Shown here in pieces: positions 18,267-26,900 of a DNA stretch of 64,000 nucleotides. The stretch is from SZUA-38 sp965212525. Lineage in GTDB: Bacteria; Pseudomonadota; Gammaproteobacteria; Xanthomonadales; SZUA-38. The stretch is taken from NCBI GenBank assembly GCA_965212525.1, contig CBDBVC010000025.1, positions 1 through 64,000 on the forward strand. The letters are read 5' to 3'. Each line of letters starts with the position of its first letter. Within the stretch, counting starts at the first letter, position 1. The position numbers and the translations under genes were made by a program. Under the pieces are notes generated by a model. It was not told the origin of the DNA, did no database searches, and saw only the letters and a list, made by a program, of their open reading frames with translations.

Positions 18267-19137
18267 ATGAAATTCACTGAACGACTCTATATCTGGTTGC
18301 AGTACCTGTTGCCACACCACCTGATGTCTCGCCTGGCACGGTCGGTGACCCGCTCCGAAAAACCCTGGATCAAGACTCGACTGATTCACTGGGCCATCAG
18401 GAAATTCGGTATCAACGTCAGTGAGGCACTGGACGAGAACCCCGATAATTACGCCAGTTTCAATGCCTTTTTCACACGTGAGCTGAAACCGGAAGCCAGA
18501 CCTGTGGACGATTCGCCATCCGCCATCGTGTCACCCTGTGACGGTGTCATCAGTCAGCTGGGCAGGATCGAGCATGACCTGATCTTCCAGGCCAAGGGAC
18601 AGCAGTATTCCATCAACCGCCTGCTGGCCAGTGAGCATGATCGCATCAAACGGTTCATCAACGGTGATTTCATCAATATCTATCTGTCACCTAAGGACTA
18701 CCACCGCCTGCACATGCCAGTTGACGGCACGCTGTTATCCACCACCTATGTGCCCCGGTCGACTGTTCAGTGTGGCGCCACTGACCACTGCACACATCCC
18801 TGCACTGTGCGCCAGAAATGACCGCCTGATCTGTTATTTCGATACACCGGCAGGCCTGGTGGCACAGATCCTGGTCGGTGCCGTAATGGTGGCCGGCATC
18901 GAATCGGTCTGGCATGGACTGTACGACAAGACACGGGAGATCGTCAGCGAATCATTCGAGGGCAGCGATGCACCTGTCCTGGCACGTGGTGAGGAAATGG
19001 GCCGCTTCAACATGGGCTCGACCATCATCATGCTGTTCGAGAAGGGCAGAAGCCATTTTCTGCAAGAGATGGTGTCTGAATCAGGTCTGAGAATGGGACA
19101 GGCCATCGGCGAGTTGACCGAATCAAGCCTGCCGTAG
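18267..19137 (+). pseudogene. psd: Phosphatidylserine decarboxylase proenzyme, broken by a +1 frameshift
   Basis: Decarboxylates phosphatidylserine to phosphatidylethanolamine at the inner membrane. The first frame matches Psd from MKFTERLYIWLQYLLP through HMPVDGTLLSTTYVP; it then derails at the CCCC run (18753-18756). The second frame continues the family sequence as GRLFSVAPLTTAHIPALCARN and reaches MGSTI, the Gly-Ser self-cleavage site that creates the pyruvoyl cofactor. Removing one C restores a 289-residue protein of normal length. PE is the usual major lipid in gammaproteobacteria and psd is essential in E. coli, so a sequence error is as likely as a real mutation. Confidence 0.9.
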
Positions 19138-19197
19138 CGTTCACGGCTGGCTGATCTCGACTGTGGCAAACTCCACGCAGCCAGGTGAAACCAGACA

Positions 19198-20139
19198 ATG
19201 GACAGCAGAATAACCAACATCAAGTTCAGCGACCCCGAGGTGACTGCAGACGGCAGCATTCGTGCCTGGGTCGATCCAGCGCGCCTCAGGACCCTGTGGT
19301 TCAACACCGGAACCCTGTGCAACCTGACCTGCCAGAACTGTTATATCGAATCGAGCCCGACAAATGACCGGCTGGTGTATCTGAGCGCATCGGAGGTTTC
19401 CGAATACCTTGACGAACTGGACAGGGATCACGACAACGCTGACGAGATCGGCTTCACCGGTGGTGAACCCTGCATGAACCCCGATCTGATCGCCATGATG
19501 GCTGATGCATTGTCACGCGGCTATCGCGTGCTGTTGCTCACCAACGCCATGCGACCGATGATGAAAATGGCCGGTGCACTGCTGGAACTTAATCAGCGCC
19601 ATGGCAGTCAGATGGAGGTGCGGGTATCACTGGATCACTACAGCGCCGGGCTGCATGAGACTGAACGCGGTGTTCGGGCCTGGGCACCCACGATTGACGG
19701 GTTAAGATGGCTTTCGGACAACGGCTTCAATCTCACGGTTGCAGGCAGGACCTGCTGGGACGAGAGCGAGGCAGACCTCAGAGAGGGCTTCAGTGCCCTG
19801 TTCAGGACACTCGGGATCAATGTGGATTGTTCATTGCACGACCGCCTGGTGCTGTTTCCCGAAATGGATGCCCATGCGGATGTACCGGAAATCACCACCG
19901 AGTGCTGGTCCATTCTGAAGGTGTCACCCGATGACATGATGTGTGCCTCCTCGCGCATGGTGATCAAGCGCAGGGGTGAACTTCACCCCGTTGTGGCGGC
20001 TTGTACGTTATTACCGTACGAGAAAGAATTTGAACTCGGACGTACGCTCGCTGAAGCCTGGCGTCCGGTAAAACTGAACCACCCGCACTGTGCACGTTTC
20101 TGCGTACTGGGGGGTGGCTCCTGTTCGGTAACGGAGTAA
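19198..20139 (+). CDS. Radical SAM protein of unknown substrate
   Basis: 313 residues. The radical SAM cluster motif is C41-x3-C45-x2-C48 (CNLTCQNC), followed by the SAM-contacting FTGGEPCMNPDL near residue 88. The C-terminal part ends HPHCARFCVLGGGSC; the clustered cysteines there, with Cys at 246 and 268 regions, could be extra ligands but do not form a clear SPASM motif. No recognised catalytic subfamily. A secreted protein gene begins 4 bases after its stop, so the two are probably co-transcribed. The function is unknown. Confidence 0.8.
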   Translation: MDSRITNIKFSDPEVTADGSIRAWVDPARLRTLWFNTGTLCNLTCQNCYIESSPTNDRLVYLSASEVSEYLDELDRDHDNADEIGFTGGEPCMNPDLIAMMADALSRGYRVLLLTNAMRPMMKMAGALLELNQRHGSQMEVRVSLDHYSAGLHETERGVRAWAPTIDGLRWLSDNGFNLTVAGRTCWDESEADLREGFSALFRTLGINVDCSLHDRLVLFPEMDAHADVPEITTECWSILKVSPDDMMCASSRMVIKRRGELHPVVAACTLLPYEKEFELGRTLAEAWRPVKLNHPHCARFCVLGGGSCSVTE

Positions 20140-20143
20140 TTGC

Positions 20144-20887
20144 TTGAAAACCAAGATGATCAGATGTTGTTCCTATGTGTTCCTGCTTTCACTGATGCTG
20201 GGAAACCCTGTGCATTCACAGCCGGCAGAGACTGAATCGGCAGAGACCGTTTCTGACACCGACCAGAGCGTACAGTCACCGGATCTGGCGTCGCTGACGG
20301 CCGAGGCTGACCTGGTGGCCATCGTTCAGGTGATCACCACCGATTACCAGATGACACGCGGCTTCCCCTCATCCGGCTCGGCCTACTTGAGCGTGCTGAT
20401 CCCCTACAAGGGTTCACTCAAGGGTGACATCATTGAAGTCAAGGAATCGGGGATTGAAGATACCTCCTGTTACTACCCGGAAGTTCAGGTGCTGCAGGTC
20501 GAGGGCGATCGTTTTCTGGCATTTCTGAAAAAGGACGGCCCGGAAAAGGAGACCTATCACGGCTATATGCCAGGTTGCAAGATCCCGATTCTCGTCACAG
20601 CCGACAATTCCTATGCCATTGTATACCCGGTGCCTGGCCTGGCCCTGCCGGAGGAGCACGTTCAGGAGCTGATCTTTGGTGACCCCTCTGCCATGCTGGA
20701 TCTGTCCGACTGGTCACTGGCACAGGCCGAGGAATTTGCCGAGGCCTGGCAGATGATTCAGGTGCCACCCGGCCCTGACGATGCTCCCAATGCCCGCATC
20801 TACCAGTACACCCGAGGTATCCTGGTGCCCGGGCTCTACAAACTGCTGTATCCGGATGGCAAACCGTTCAAGGCCAAACAGGTCTGA
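20144..20887 (+). CDS. Secreted protein of unknown function
   Basis: 247 residues. The TTG at 20144 is preferred because GGAG lies 7 bases upstream; the ATG at 20156 would be too far away. A signal peptide runs to about residue 26 (SLMLGNPVHS). The mature region ADLVAIVQVITTDYQ, then VLIPYKGSLKGD and a later RFLAFLKKDG, faintly resembles secreted NTR/TIMP-like proteins, but I would not assign it. Two cysteines (CYY and MPGCKIP) may pair. It is preceded immediately by the radical SAM gene and followed by a bidirectional terminator. Confidence 0.7.
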   Translation: MKTKMIRCCSYVFLLSLMLGNPVHSQPAETESAETVSDTDQSVQSPDLASLTAEADLVAIVQVITTDYQMTRGFPSSGSAYLSVLIPYKGSLKGDIIEVKESGIEDTSCYYPEVQVLQVEGDRFLAFLKKDGPEKETYHGYMPGCKIPILVTADNSYAIVYPVPGLALPEEHVQELIFGDPSAMLDLSDWSLAQAEEFAEAWQMIQVPPGPDDAPNARIYQYTRGILVPGLYKLLYPDGKPFKAKQV

Positions 20888-20913
20888 ATGGCGACGGCAT
20901 GATGACAGGCATG

Positions 20914-20942
20914 AAAAAAGCCGGCATCAAGCCGGCTTTTTC
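20914..20942. terminator. Bidirectional rho-independent terminator
   Basis: AAAAAA, then GCCGGC, loop ATCAA, GCCGGC and TTTTT. The A-run and T-run flank the stem, so it can stop both the plus-strand secreted-protein transcript ending at 20887 and the minus-strand CsgG-like gene ending at 20962. Confidence 0.9.
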
Positions 20943-20961
20943 TTGTCAATGCTGTTGACGA

Positions 20962-21684
20962 TCAGCCGTCCAGATCCAGGGTATCCCGGTTGCTCTGACG
21001 ACGACGCTCTTCCTGCTCGTCAAATTTCTTCATGCAGCGATCCTGCTTGACCATGGCACATTCCAGATAATCGGAAATCAGTACCAGGGCACCACGGATC
21101 GCCTTGCCTGCCGGTGTCTTCTTCTGGTTGGCCAGACTGCCACCGAAACCGCCGCGTGAAAGACCGAGACGCATGCCGCCGCCCTTGCTTCGACCCTCAA
21201 TGGTTCTGACGTATTCAATCTCACCAGTGTCGGAATTGACGACCCTGAGATCAACTGCAATATAGGCTTCAGACTTGTTGCCACCGACAGAAATGCCCTT
21301 GAAGCTCAGACCACCGCCGGAACCGGCTGTGTTTTCCTCATAGGCGGTCACGGTACCCATGATCAGGTACTTGGCACCGATCAGTTTTCCGATCTTGGCA
21401 CCGGTACCACTGCTGACACGGCCTGACATCCCCAGATTCTGCTCTTCGATGACGGATTGCAGCTTGTTGCGCTCAACCACACTGAATGCCTTGGTGGCAA
21501 CCAGTTCATTGGCCAGCATACCGGACAGTTCCCAGCCAACACCAGAGCCCCACCAGCCGGCCGAGGTTTCATTCTTGAACTCGACCACGCCAACAGAAAG
21601 TTTGTCTTTCTTGGCCATCGCAACCGATGACCCCAAAACGGCTACTGACACCAACGCCGCTGCCAGAAGAAAAGTACGTTTCAT
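20962..21684 (-). CDS. CsgG/curli-assembly-like periplasmic protein
   Basis: 240 residues from the ATG at 21684, which is preceded by GGGAGA; the ATG 15 bases upstream lies within that site. A signal peptide ends SSVAMA. The domain starts KLSVGVVEFKN and continues through ANELVATKAFSVVERNKLQSVIEEQ and GAKYLIMGTVTAYEE, the fold found in CsgG and in related penicillin-binding-activator proteins. There is no lipobox, so it is not CsgG itself. No csg genes are nearby. The C-terminus is charged and contains two Cys. Confidence 0.8.
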   Translation of the reverse strand: MKRTFLLAAALVSVAVLGSSVAMAKKDKLSVGVVEFKNETSAGWWGSGVGWELSGMLANELVATKAFSVVERNKLQSVIEEQNLGMSGRVSSGTGAKIGKLIGAKYLIMGTVTAYEENTAGSGGGLSFKGISVGGNKSEAYIAVDLRVVNSDTGEIEYVRTIEGRSKGGGMRLGLSRGGFGGSLANQKKTPAGKAIRGALVLISDYLECAMVKQDRCMKKFDEQEERRRQSNRDTLDLDG

Positions 21685-21880
21685 CAAAGTATCTCCCATG
21701 CTTATTGATTGTGCTTTTGACTCATTCTATAAGCATGCCCGCCTGTATTCCAGCTCAGCCCTGTAGGCAAATTTCCATCAGGCCTGTAATCGCTGCTGGT
21801 TCAGGGCTTGCCAGCATGACAATTTCATCACATGATGTCGGCTCGATCAGTACCGGATCGTTACACCAGAGAAGGATGCC

Positions 21881-22282
21881 ATGCTGGAAGAACTCAGAGA
21901 ACAACTGAACCAGGTCGACGAGGAGATCGTCAGGCTGATTGCCCGCCGGCAGCACATTGTCAGCCGCATCGGAAAGACCAAGCGGGATGCCGGTATTGCC
22001 ACACGCGACTATACACGTGAAAAGAAAGTCATCGACCGGGCGCGTGACAAGGCGGAACAGGCCAGTCTGGACCCGGCCATCGCCGAATCAGTGATGAACA
22101 TCCTAATCTCCGGTTCTCTGCAGCAGCAGGAACAGGCCAACATCAGCAGCCATGAGCATGGTCAGGAGAAAAACGGCGCTGGTGATCGGTGGCCTCGGCA
22201 AGATGGGCCGCTGGTTTTCAGAATTCCTGTCATCACAGGGTTATGCCACCGAAATATCCGATGCTACCGAGGCCGAGTCTGA
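21881..22282 (+). CDS. tyrA: Chorismate mutase domain (probably the N-terminal half of a split TyrA)
   Basis: Chorismate to prephenate. The first about 90 residues are an AroQ-type helical chorismate mutase: QLNQVDEEIVRLIARRQHIVSRIGKTKR, then IATRDYTREKKVIDRAR, with the usual Arg, Lys and Glu active-site residues. The remaining residues after about 100 do not resemble the family and read over the next gene. The following prephenate dehydrogenase frame begins inside this one. Taking one A out of the A5 run near 22175 joins both into a 364-residue T-protein like E. coli TyrA. Confidence 0.85.
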   Translation: MLEELREQLNQVDEEIVRLIARRQHIVSRIGKTKRDAGIATRDYTREKKVIDRARDKAEQASLDPAIAESVMNILISGSLQQQEQANISSHEHGQEKNGAGDRWPRQDGPLVFRIPVITGLCHRNIRCYRGRV

Positions 22283-22976
22283 TTTCAGACGGGCCGATGA
22301 CTGGCGCGAGCGACTCGAGGATTTTGACATCATTGCGCTGGCGACACCGATCAAGGTCACCGCTGACCTGCTATCCGAACTGGCGGAACTGAAGCCGCCC
22401 GGGCTGATATTTGACATGAGTTCACTGAAAAGCCCATTGCGCCAGGGGCTGGGGCTGTTGTCCGATGCCGGATGTCGGGTGACGTCGATCCACCCCATGT
22501 TCGGCCCGGACACACGACTGCTCTCCGGCAAACATGTGATCTTCATCGATGTGGGTGATTCCGAAGCAGTGTCCGATGCACGCGCACTGTTCGACAAGAC
22601 CATGGCAGAGAAGATCAACATGAGCCTCGAGGATCATGACCGACTGGTGGCCTACATACTCGGCTTGTCGCACGCGCTCAATATCGCATTCTTCACTGCG
22701 CTCAGGGAGTCCGGCAGCAGTGCCGACGAACTGGCTCGTCTGTCCAGTACCACCTTCGACGCACAACTGGGTATTGCCCGCAGTGTGTCTGCCGAGAACC
22801 CACATCTGTATTTCGAAATCCAGTCCCTCAACGATTATCGCCTGGCACCGCTCAATGCCCTGTCCGATGCGCTGTCCCGACTCAGAACACTGATCAATTC
22901 GGACGATGAATCCGGTTTCGTCAGGATGATGGAGCGTGGTCATGCCTATCTGTCACAGACAGCTGACAAGAATTGA
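22152..22976 (+). CDS. tyrA: Prephenate dehydrogenase domain
   Basis: Oxidative decarboxylation of prephenate to 4-hydroxyphenylpyruvate. It has the NAD loop LVIGGLGKMGRWF, then FDMSSLKSPLRQGL and IHPMFGPDTRLLSGKHV with the substrate-contacting His, and a helical C-terminal dimerisation domain (ILGLSHALNIAFF). The ATG at 22152 has no convincing ribosome-binding site and overlaps the chorismate mutase frame by 131 bases, which argues for one fused gene interrupted by a frameshift. Its product is also the substrate of HppD encoded at 58-59 kb. Confidence 0.88.
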   Translation: MSMVRRKTALVIGGLGKMGRWFSEFLSSQGYATEISDATEAESDFRRADDWRERLEDFDIIALATPIKVTADLLSELAELKPPGLIFDMSSLKSPLRQGLGLLSDAGCRVTSIHPMFGPDTRLLSGKHVIFIDVGDSEAVSDARALFDKTMAEKINMSLEDHDRLVAYILGLSHALNIAFFTALRESGSSADELARLSSTTFDAQLGIARSVSAENPHLYFEIQSLNDYRLAPLNALSDALSRLRTLINSDDESGFVRMMERGHAYLSQTADKN

Positions 22977-22989
22977 GTATTTCGCAGAT

Positions 22990-23024
22990 AAAAAAACGCC
23001 GTGACAGATGATTGTCACGGCGTT
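22990..23024 (-). terminator. Rho-independent terminator of the mdh-prpB-prpD unit
   Basis: A perfect 12-base-pair stem with loop GATGAT. On the minus strand the stem is followed by a run of seven T. It lies in the gap between the convergent tyrA and prpD genes. Confidence 0.9.
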
Positions 23025-23055
23025 ACACCTTTCAGTCAGGCCAATCCTGGCAAGA

Positions 23056-24504
23056 TCAGACCGCCCAGAGCGTCATGAACTCGTTCAAAGGCATCGCTGA
23101 CAGTGACTGCTGATCTTCGCAGGCACTGATGATGGCAGCAGCCCTGTCCTCATTGAAATGACCGCCGACGGCATCCTTGAACTTGTTGATCAGTACAGGA
23201 ATACCTTCGTCACGGCGACGGCGATGTCCGATCGGATAGTGAATCTCGACCCGTTCAGTCTGTGAGCCGTCCTTGAAGTGAATGGTAATGGCATTGCCGA
23301 TGGCACGTTTTTCGGGATCGAAGTAGTCGGTGGTGAATGTTTCATTCTCAACCACTTTCATCCTGTCACGCAGGGCATCGATTCTCGGGTCTGTGGCAAC
23401 TTCGTCGACATAGGAATCTGCAGTGAGCTCACCGAATATCAGCGGTACCGCAACCATGTACTGGATACAGTGATCACGGTCGGCATAATTGTCCAGCGGG
23501 CCGGTCTTGTCGATAATGCGACAGCCGGCTTCCTGAGTTTCGATGACGATTGATTCGATATCATCAAGCCGATCACTGACCTCTGCATGCAGTTTGAGTG
23601 CACATTCAACAGCCGTCTGGGCGTGGAACTCGGCCGGGAAGGAAATCTTGAACAGGATGTTCTCCATCACATAGGAACCGTACTCGCGCTGGAAGGCAAA
23701 TGCATTGCCCTTGAACAGCACGTCATAGAAACCCCAGGTGGGTGCACTCAGCGCCGATGGATAGCCCATTTCACCCAGGCGGGCCATCAGTGCCAGCTGC
23801 ACGGCACGACGACAGGCGTCTCCTGCAGCCCAGCTCTTGCGAGAACCGGTGTTCGGCGCGTGCCTATAGGTACGCAGGGCACCGCCGTCAATCCAGGCAT
23901 TGGAAACGGCATTGATAACCTGCTCACGGTCACCACCGAGCATGTGTGTGACCACAGCCGTACTGGCTATCCTGACCAGCAGGACATGATCGAGTCCGAC
24001 ACGGTTATAACTGTTTTCCAGAGCCAGCACGCCCTGGATCTCATGCGCCTTGATCATGGCAATCAGGACTTCACCGACGGTCAGCGGCGATTCGCCCTTT
24101 TCGATGCGCTGACGTGAGATATAGTCAGCCACTGACAGGATGGCACCCAGGTTGTCAGATGGATGGCCCCACTCTGCAGCCAGCCAGGTGTCATTGAAAT
24201 CAAGCCAGCGGATCAGGGTGCCAATATTGAAGGCAGCCTGAACCGGCTCGAGTTCGTGTGCCGTGCCGGGCACACGCACGCCGTTGGGCAGAGTGGCACC
24301 GGGTACCACTGGCCCGAGCAGTCGCTTGCAGTCATCGGAACGCAGTGCCAGCATGCCGCAGGCGAGTGAATCCATCAGGCAGTAACGGGCGGTTTCCAGC
24401 GCCAGTTTGGTGTCGACACTGGCGGAACAGACATAATCGGCAATATCGGCGATGACCTGATCCGGCTCTGGGCGTTTTGCGCTGCGCGCATCAAAATGGG
24501 ACAT
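23056..24504 (-). CDS. prpD: 2-methylcitrate dehydratase
   Basis: Dehydrates 2-methylcitrate to 2-methylaconitate in propionate breakdown. 482 residues, the full PrpD length (MmgE/PrpD family). Recognised by DSLACGMLAL, RWLDFNDTWLAAEWGHPSDNLGAILSVAD split over two motifs, SRKSWAAGDACRRAVQLA and FPAEFHAQTAVECA. It is the third gene after mdh and prpB; no methylcitrate synthase (prpC) or prpR is in the window. Confidence 0.94.
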   Translation of the reverse strand: MSHFDARSAKRPEPDQVIADIADYVCSASVDTKLALETARYCLMDSLACGMLALRSDDCKRLLGPVVPGATLPNGVRVPGTAHELEPVQAAFNIGTLIRWLDFNDTWLAAEWGHPSDNLGAILSVADYISRQRIEKGESPLTVGEVLIAMIKAHEIQGVLALENSYNRVGLDHVLLVRIASTAVVTHMLGGDREQVINAVSNAWIDGGALRTYRHAPNTGSRKSWAAGDACRRAVQLALMARLGEMGYPSALSAPTWGFYDVLFKGNAFAFQREYGSYVMENILFKISFPAEFHAQTAVECALKLHAEVSDRLDDIESIVIETQEAGCRIIDKTGPLDNYADRDHCIQYMVAVPLIFGELTADSYVDEVATDPRIDALRDRMKVVENETFTTDYFDPEKRAIGNAITIHFKDGSQTERVEIHYPIGHRRRRDEGIPVLINKFKDAVGGHFNEDRAAAIISACEDQQSLSAMPLNEFMTLWAV

Positions 24505-24604
24505 GGGTACTCAAATCTCCTGCAGGTTTGTTGCGGCGGCCTGTATCAGGTCGCCGCATCGGGTTGCTGTGTTACTCGGGGCCGCTTGCCCTCGCAAGAA
24601 TCGA

Positions 24605-25504
24605 TCAGGACGAACTGCTCTTGCCAAACAGTTCATCCAGTTTTTGTTCGTAATCGTGGTAATCGAGAAATCCGTACAGTTCTTCCCGCGTCTGCATCAG
24701 GTCCAGCACGTTTTTCTGGTGTCCGTCACCGAGGATGGCCTTGTACGTCGACTCGGCTGCACGGTTCATGGCCCGATAGGCAGAACAGCAATACAGGACG
24801 ATGTCCACGCCAACGCCTGACAATTCGTCACAATCGTACAGAGGGGTATGCCCGAACTCGGTGATATTGGCCAGAATCGGCACACCTACCGCTTCACGGA
24901 ACTGTTGGTACTGGTCGAGTTCGCGCATGGCTTCTGGGAAGATCATGTCTGCTCCGGCCTCGACGCAGGCACGGGCCCGCTCCATGGCAGCATCGATACC
25001 CTCGACAGCCAGCGCATCGGTGCGGGCCATGATGACAAATGATTCATCACTGCGGGCATCAACGGCGGCCTTGATACGATCGACCATCTCCGACTGACTG
25101 ACGATTTCCTTTCCAGGCCGATGGCCACAGCGCTTCTGGCTGACCTGATCCTCGATGTGCATGGCAGCAGCGCCACAACGAATCATCTCGCGCACGGTTC
25201 TGGCAATGCTGAAGGCACCACCGAAACCGGTATCGACATCAACCAGCAGCGGCAGATCGCAGACATCGGTGATACGGGATATATCAGTACAGACATCATC
25301 CAGTGTGCTGATACCCAGATCCGGCATGCCGAGCGAATTGGCCGCCACACCACCACCGGAAAGATAGATTGCACGGTGACCGATTTTCTTTGCCATCAGT
25401 GCCGTATAGGCGTTGATGGTGCCAACAACCTGCAATGGGCTGGAGTCAGCCACTGCCTGTCTGAAGCGCTGACCCGGTCTTGTCATGTCAGTTTGTGTCG
25501 TCAT
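24605..25504 (-). CDS. prpB: 2-methylisocitrate lyase
   Basis: Cleaves 2-methylisocitrate to pyruvate and succinate. 299 residues, isocitrate lyase superfamily. IYLSGGGVAANSLGMPD, LLVDVDTGFGGAF and the catalytic loop SQKRCGHRPGKE (the Cys of the K-[KR]-C-G-H motif) identify it as PrpB. It follows mdh by 28 bases and precedes prpD by 100 bases. Confidence 0.95.
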   Translation of the reverse strand: MTTQTDMTRPGQRFRQAVADSSPLQVVGTINAYTALMAKKIGHRAIYLSGGGVAANSLGMPDLGISTLDDVCTDISRITDVCDLPLLVDVDTGFGGAFSIARTVREMIRCGAAAMHIEDQVSQKRCGHRPGKEIVSQSEMVDRIKAAVDARSDESFVIMARTDALAVEGIDAAMERARACVEAGADMIFPEAMRELDQYQQFREAVGVPILANITEFGHTPLYDCDELSGVGVDIVLYCCSAYRAMNRAAESTYKAILGDGHQKNVLDLMQTREELYGFLDYHDYEQKLDELFGKSSSS

Positions 25505-25532
25505 CTGTGGTTACCCGATGCCGTGATGATCA

Positions 25533-26519
25533 TCAGGCTGACGGGAACAGATGCTCGACAGCGGCACGTTCCTCTCGCAGTTCCTGTTCCGTCGCCTCCA
25601 TTCGGCCGCGACTGAACTCGTTGATATCCAGATCCTGGACAATCGAGTACTCACCATTGGCACAGGTCACCGGAAACGAATAGATCACGCCTGGAGCAAT
25701 GCCGTAACTGCCGTCAGACGGTATGCCCATCGATGTCCAGTCACCTTCTGGCGTCCCCAGCACCCAGGTACGGATGTGGTCAATCGCAGCCGATGCTGCA
25801 GAGGCTGCACTGGAAGCACCACGCGCCTTGATGATCGCAGCACCACGCTGTTGTACGGTGGGAATGAAATCATTTTCGTACCAGTCACCATCAACCTGAT
25901 CGAGTGCTGCCGTGCCGTTCACACTGCTATGATGCAGATCCGGGTACTGGGTCGAAGAATGATTGCCCCAGATGGTCATGCGACGAATATCGTTGACGTG
26001 TGAACCGGTTTTCTCTGCCAGTTGAGACAGAGCGCGATTGTGGTCAAGACGAGTCATCGCCGTGAACTGGCCCGGCTCGAGATCGGGTGCGTTCTGACTG
26101 GCAATCAGGGCGTTGGTATTGGCGGGGTTTCCCACAACCAGCACCCGAACGTCGCGACTGGCATGATCGTTCAGTGCCTTGCCCTGAACCGAGAATATGG
26201 CGGCGTTTGCTTCCAGCAGATCGGCACGTTCCATGCCGGGTCCACGGGGTCTGGCACCGACAAGCAATGCGAAATGACAATCAGCAAAGGCAACATCGGG
26301 ATTATCCGTGGCGGAGACTCCTGCGAGCAACGGGAAGGCACAGTCGTTCAGTTCCATCACGACGCCGCTGACGGCATCCATGGCCTGGGGAATTTCAAGC
26401 AGATGCAGTCGAACTGGCTGATCGGGTCCGAGCATATCGCCGGAGGCGATCCTGAAGCACAGTTGATAGCCAATCTGGCCAGCGGCACCGGTGATCGCAA
26501 CATTTACGGGTTGTTTCAT
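25533..26519 (-). CDS. mdh: Malate dehydrogenase
   Basis: NAD-dependent oxidation of malate to oxaloacetate. 328 residues from the ATG at 26519, preceded by AGGAG; the upstream in-frame extension has no such site. It has the dinucleotide loop AITGAAGQIGYQL, GARPRGPGMERADLL, VVGNPANTNAL and the catalytic IWGNHSSTQYPD with its His. This is the cytosolic-type MDH used by xanthomonads and beta-proteobacteria. Placed first in a prp operon, it may regenerate oxaloacetate for the methylcitrate cycle. Confidence 0.95.
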   Translation of the reverse strand: MKQPVNVAITGAAGQIGYQLCFRIASGDMLGPDQPVRLHLLEIPQAMDAVSGVVMELNDCAFPLLAGVSATDNPDVAFADCHFALLVGARPRGPGMERADLLEANAAIFSVQGKALNDHASRDVRVLVVGNPANTNALIASQNAPDLEPGQFTAMTRLDHNRALSQLAEKTGSHVNDIRRMTIWGNHSSTQYPDLHHSSVNGTAALDQVDGDWYENDFIPTVQQRGAAIIKARGASSAASAASAAIDHIRTWVLGTPEGDWTSMGIPSDGSYGIAPGVIYSFPVTCANGEYSIVQDLDINEFSRGRMEATEQELREERAAVEHLFPSA

Positions 26520-26667
26520 GAAAATTCTCCTGCCAACGGATTTTGTTCGGTGCCTGACTGTTTTCACTGCACTGCCTCAGCAGCGTGAGGTGAATCAGAC
26601 GACCTGGGTATCTTGCTGTCTAAACGGATGGATCCTGCGCCGGCCAGGCATTTGCTGACTGACAGAA

Positions 26668-26684
26668 TTTCCGTATCGCGGAAA
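26668..26684. promoter_or_regulatory. Candidate operator upstream of mdh-prpB-prpD
   Basis: Inverted repeat TTTCCG-TATCG-CGGAAA, about 150 bases upstream of the mdh start. The perfect half-sites and position suggest a regulator site, but the binding protein is unknown. Inference only. Confidence 0.35.
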
Positions 26685-26819
26685 CTGTGAGACATGCCTG
26701 AGAAGGAAAAGCCTGCGAACCAGTCTGATGGCCTGCATGCTAGCCCGGAAGCGTCAAAATCGGTGGCGTATTCTACCCTGTTGGCGTACGGACTTGAAGA
26801 GCCAATGTCTACCAGAGAC

Positions 26820-26848
26820 AAAAAAAGCCGGACACTACCGTCCGGCTT
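26820..26848 (-). terminator. Rho-independent terminator of the H-NS-like gene
   Basis: Stem GCCGGAC/GTCCGGC with loop ACTACC, followed on the minus strand by seven T. It lies about 50 bases beyond the stop of the H-NS-like gene. Confidence 0.9.
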
Positions 26849-26900
26849 CCTTGTTGATCTTCTGAGCTGCCATCCAGGCGGACTGCAGATCAGGTCAGGA

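Larger units (their letters stand above)
26520..26900. other. Intergenic region between mdh and the H-NS-like gene
   Basis: About 380 bases with no convincing gene. It holds a candidate 17-base palindrome upstream of mdh and the terminator of the H-NS-like gene. Short open frames here have no ribosome-binding sites and no recognisable sequence. Confidence 0.6.

Noticed and set aside
20962..21684. True CsgG curli secretion pore
   Set aside because: No lipobox cysteine and no csg genes nearby; only the domain family is supported.
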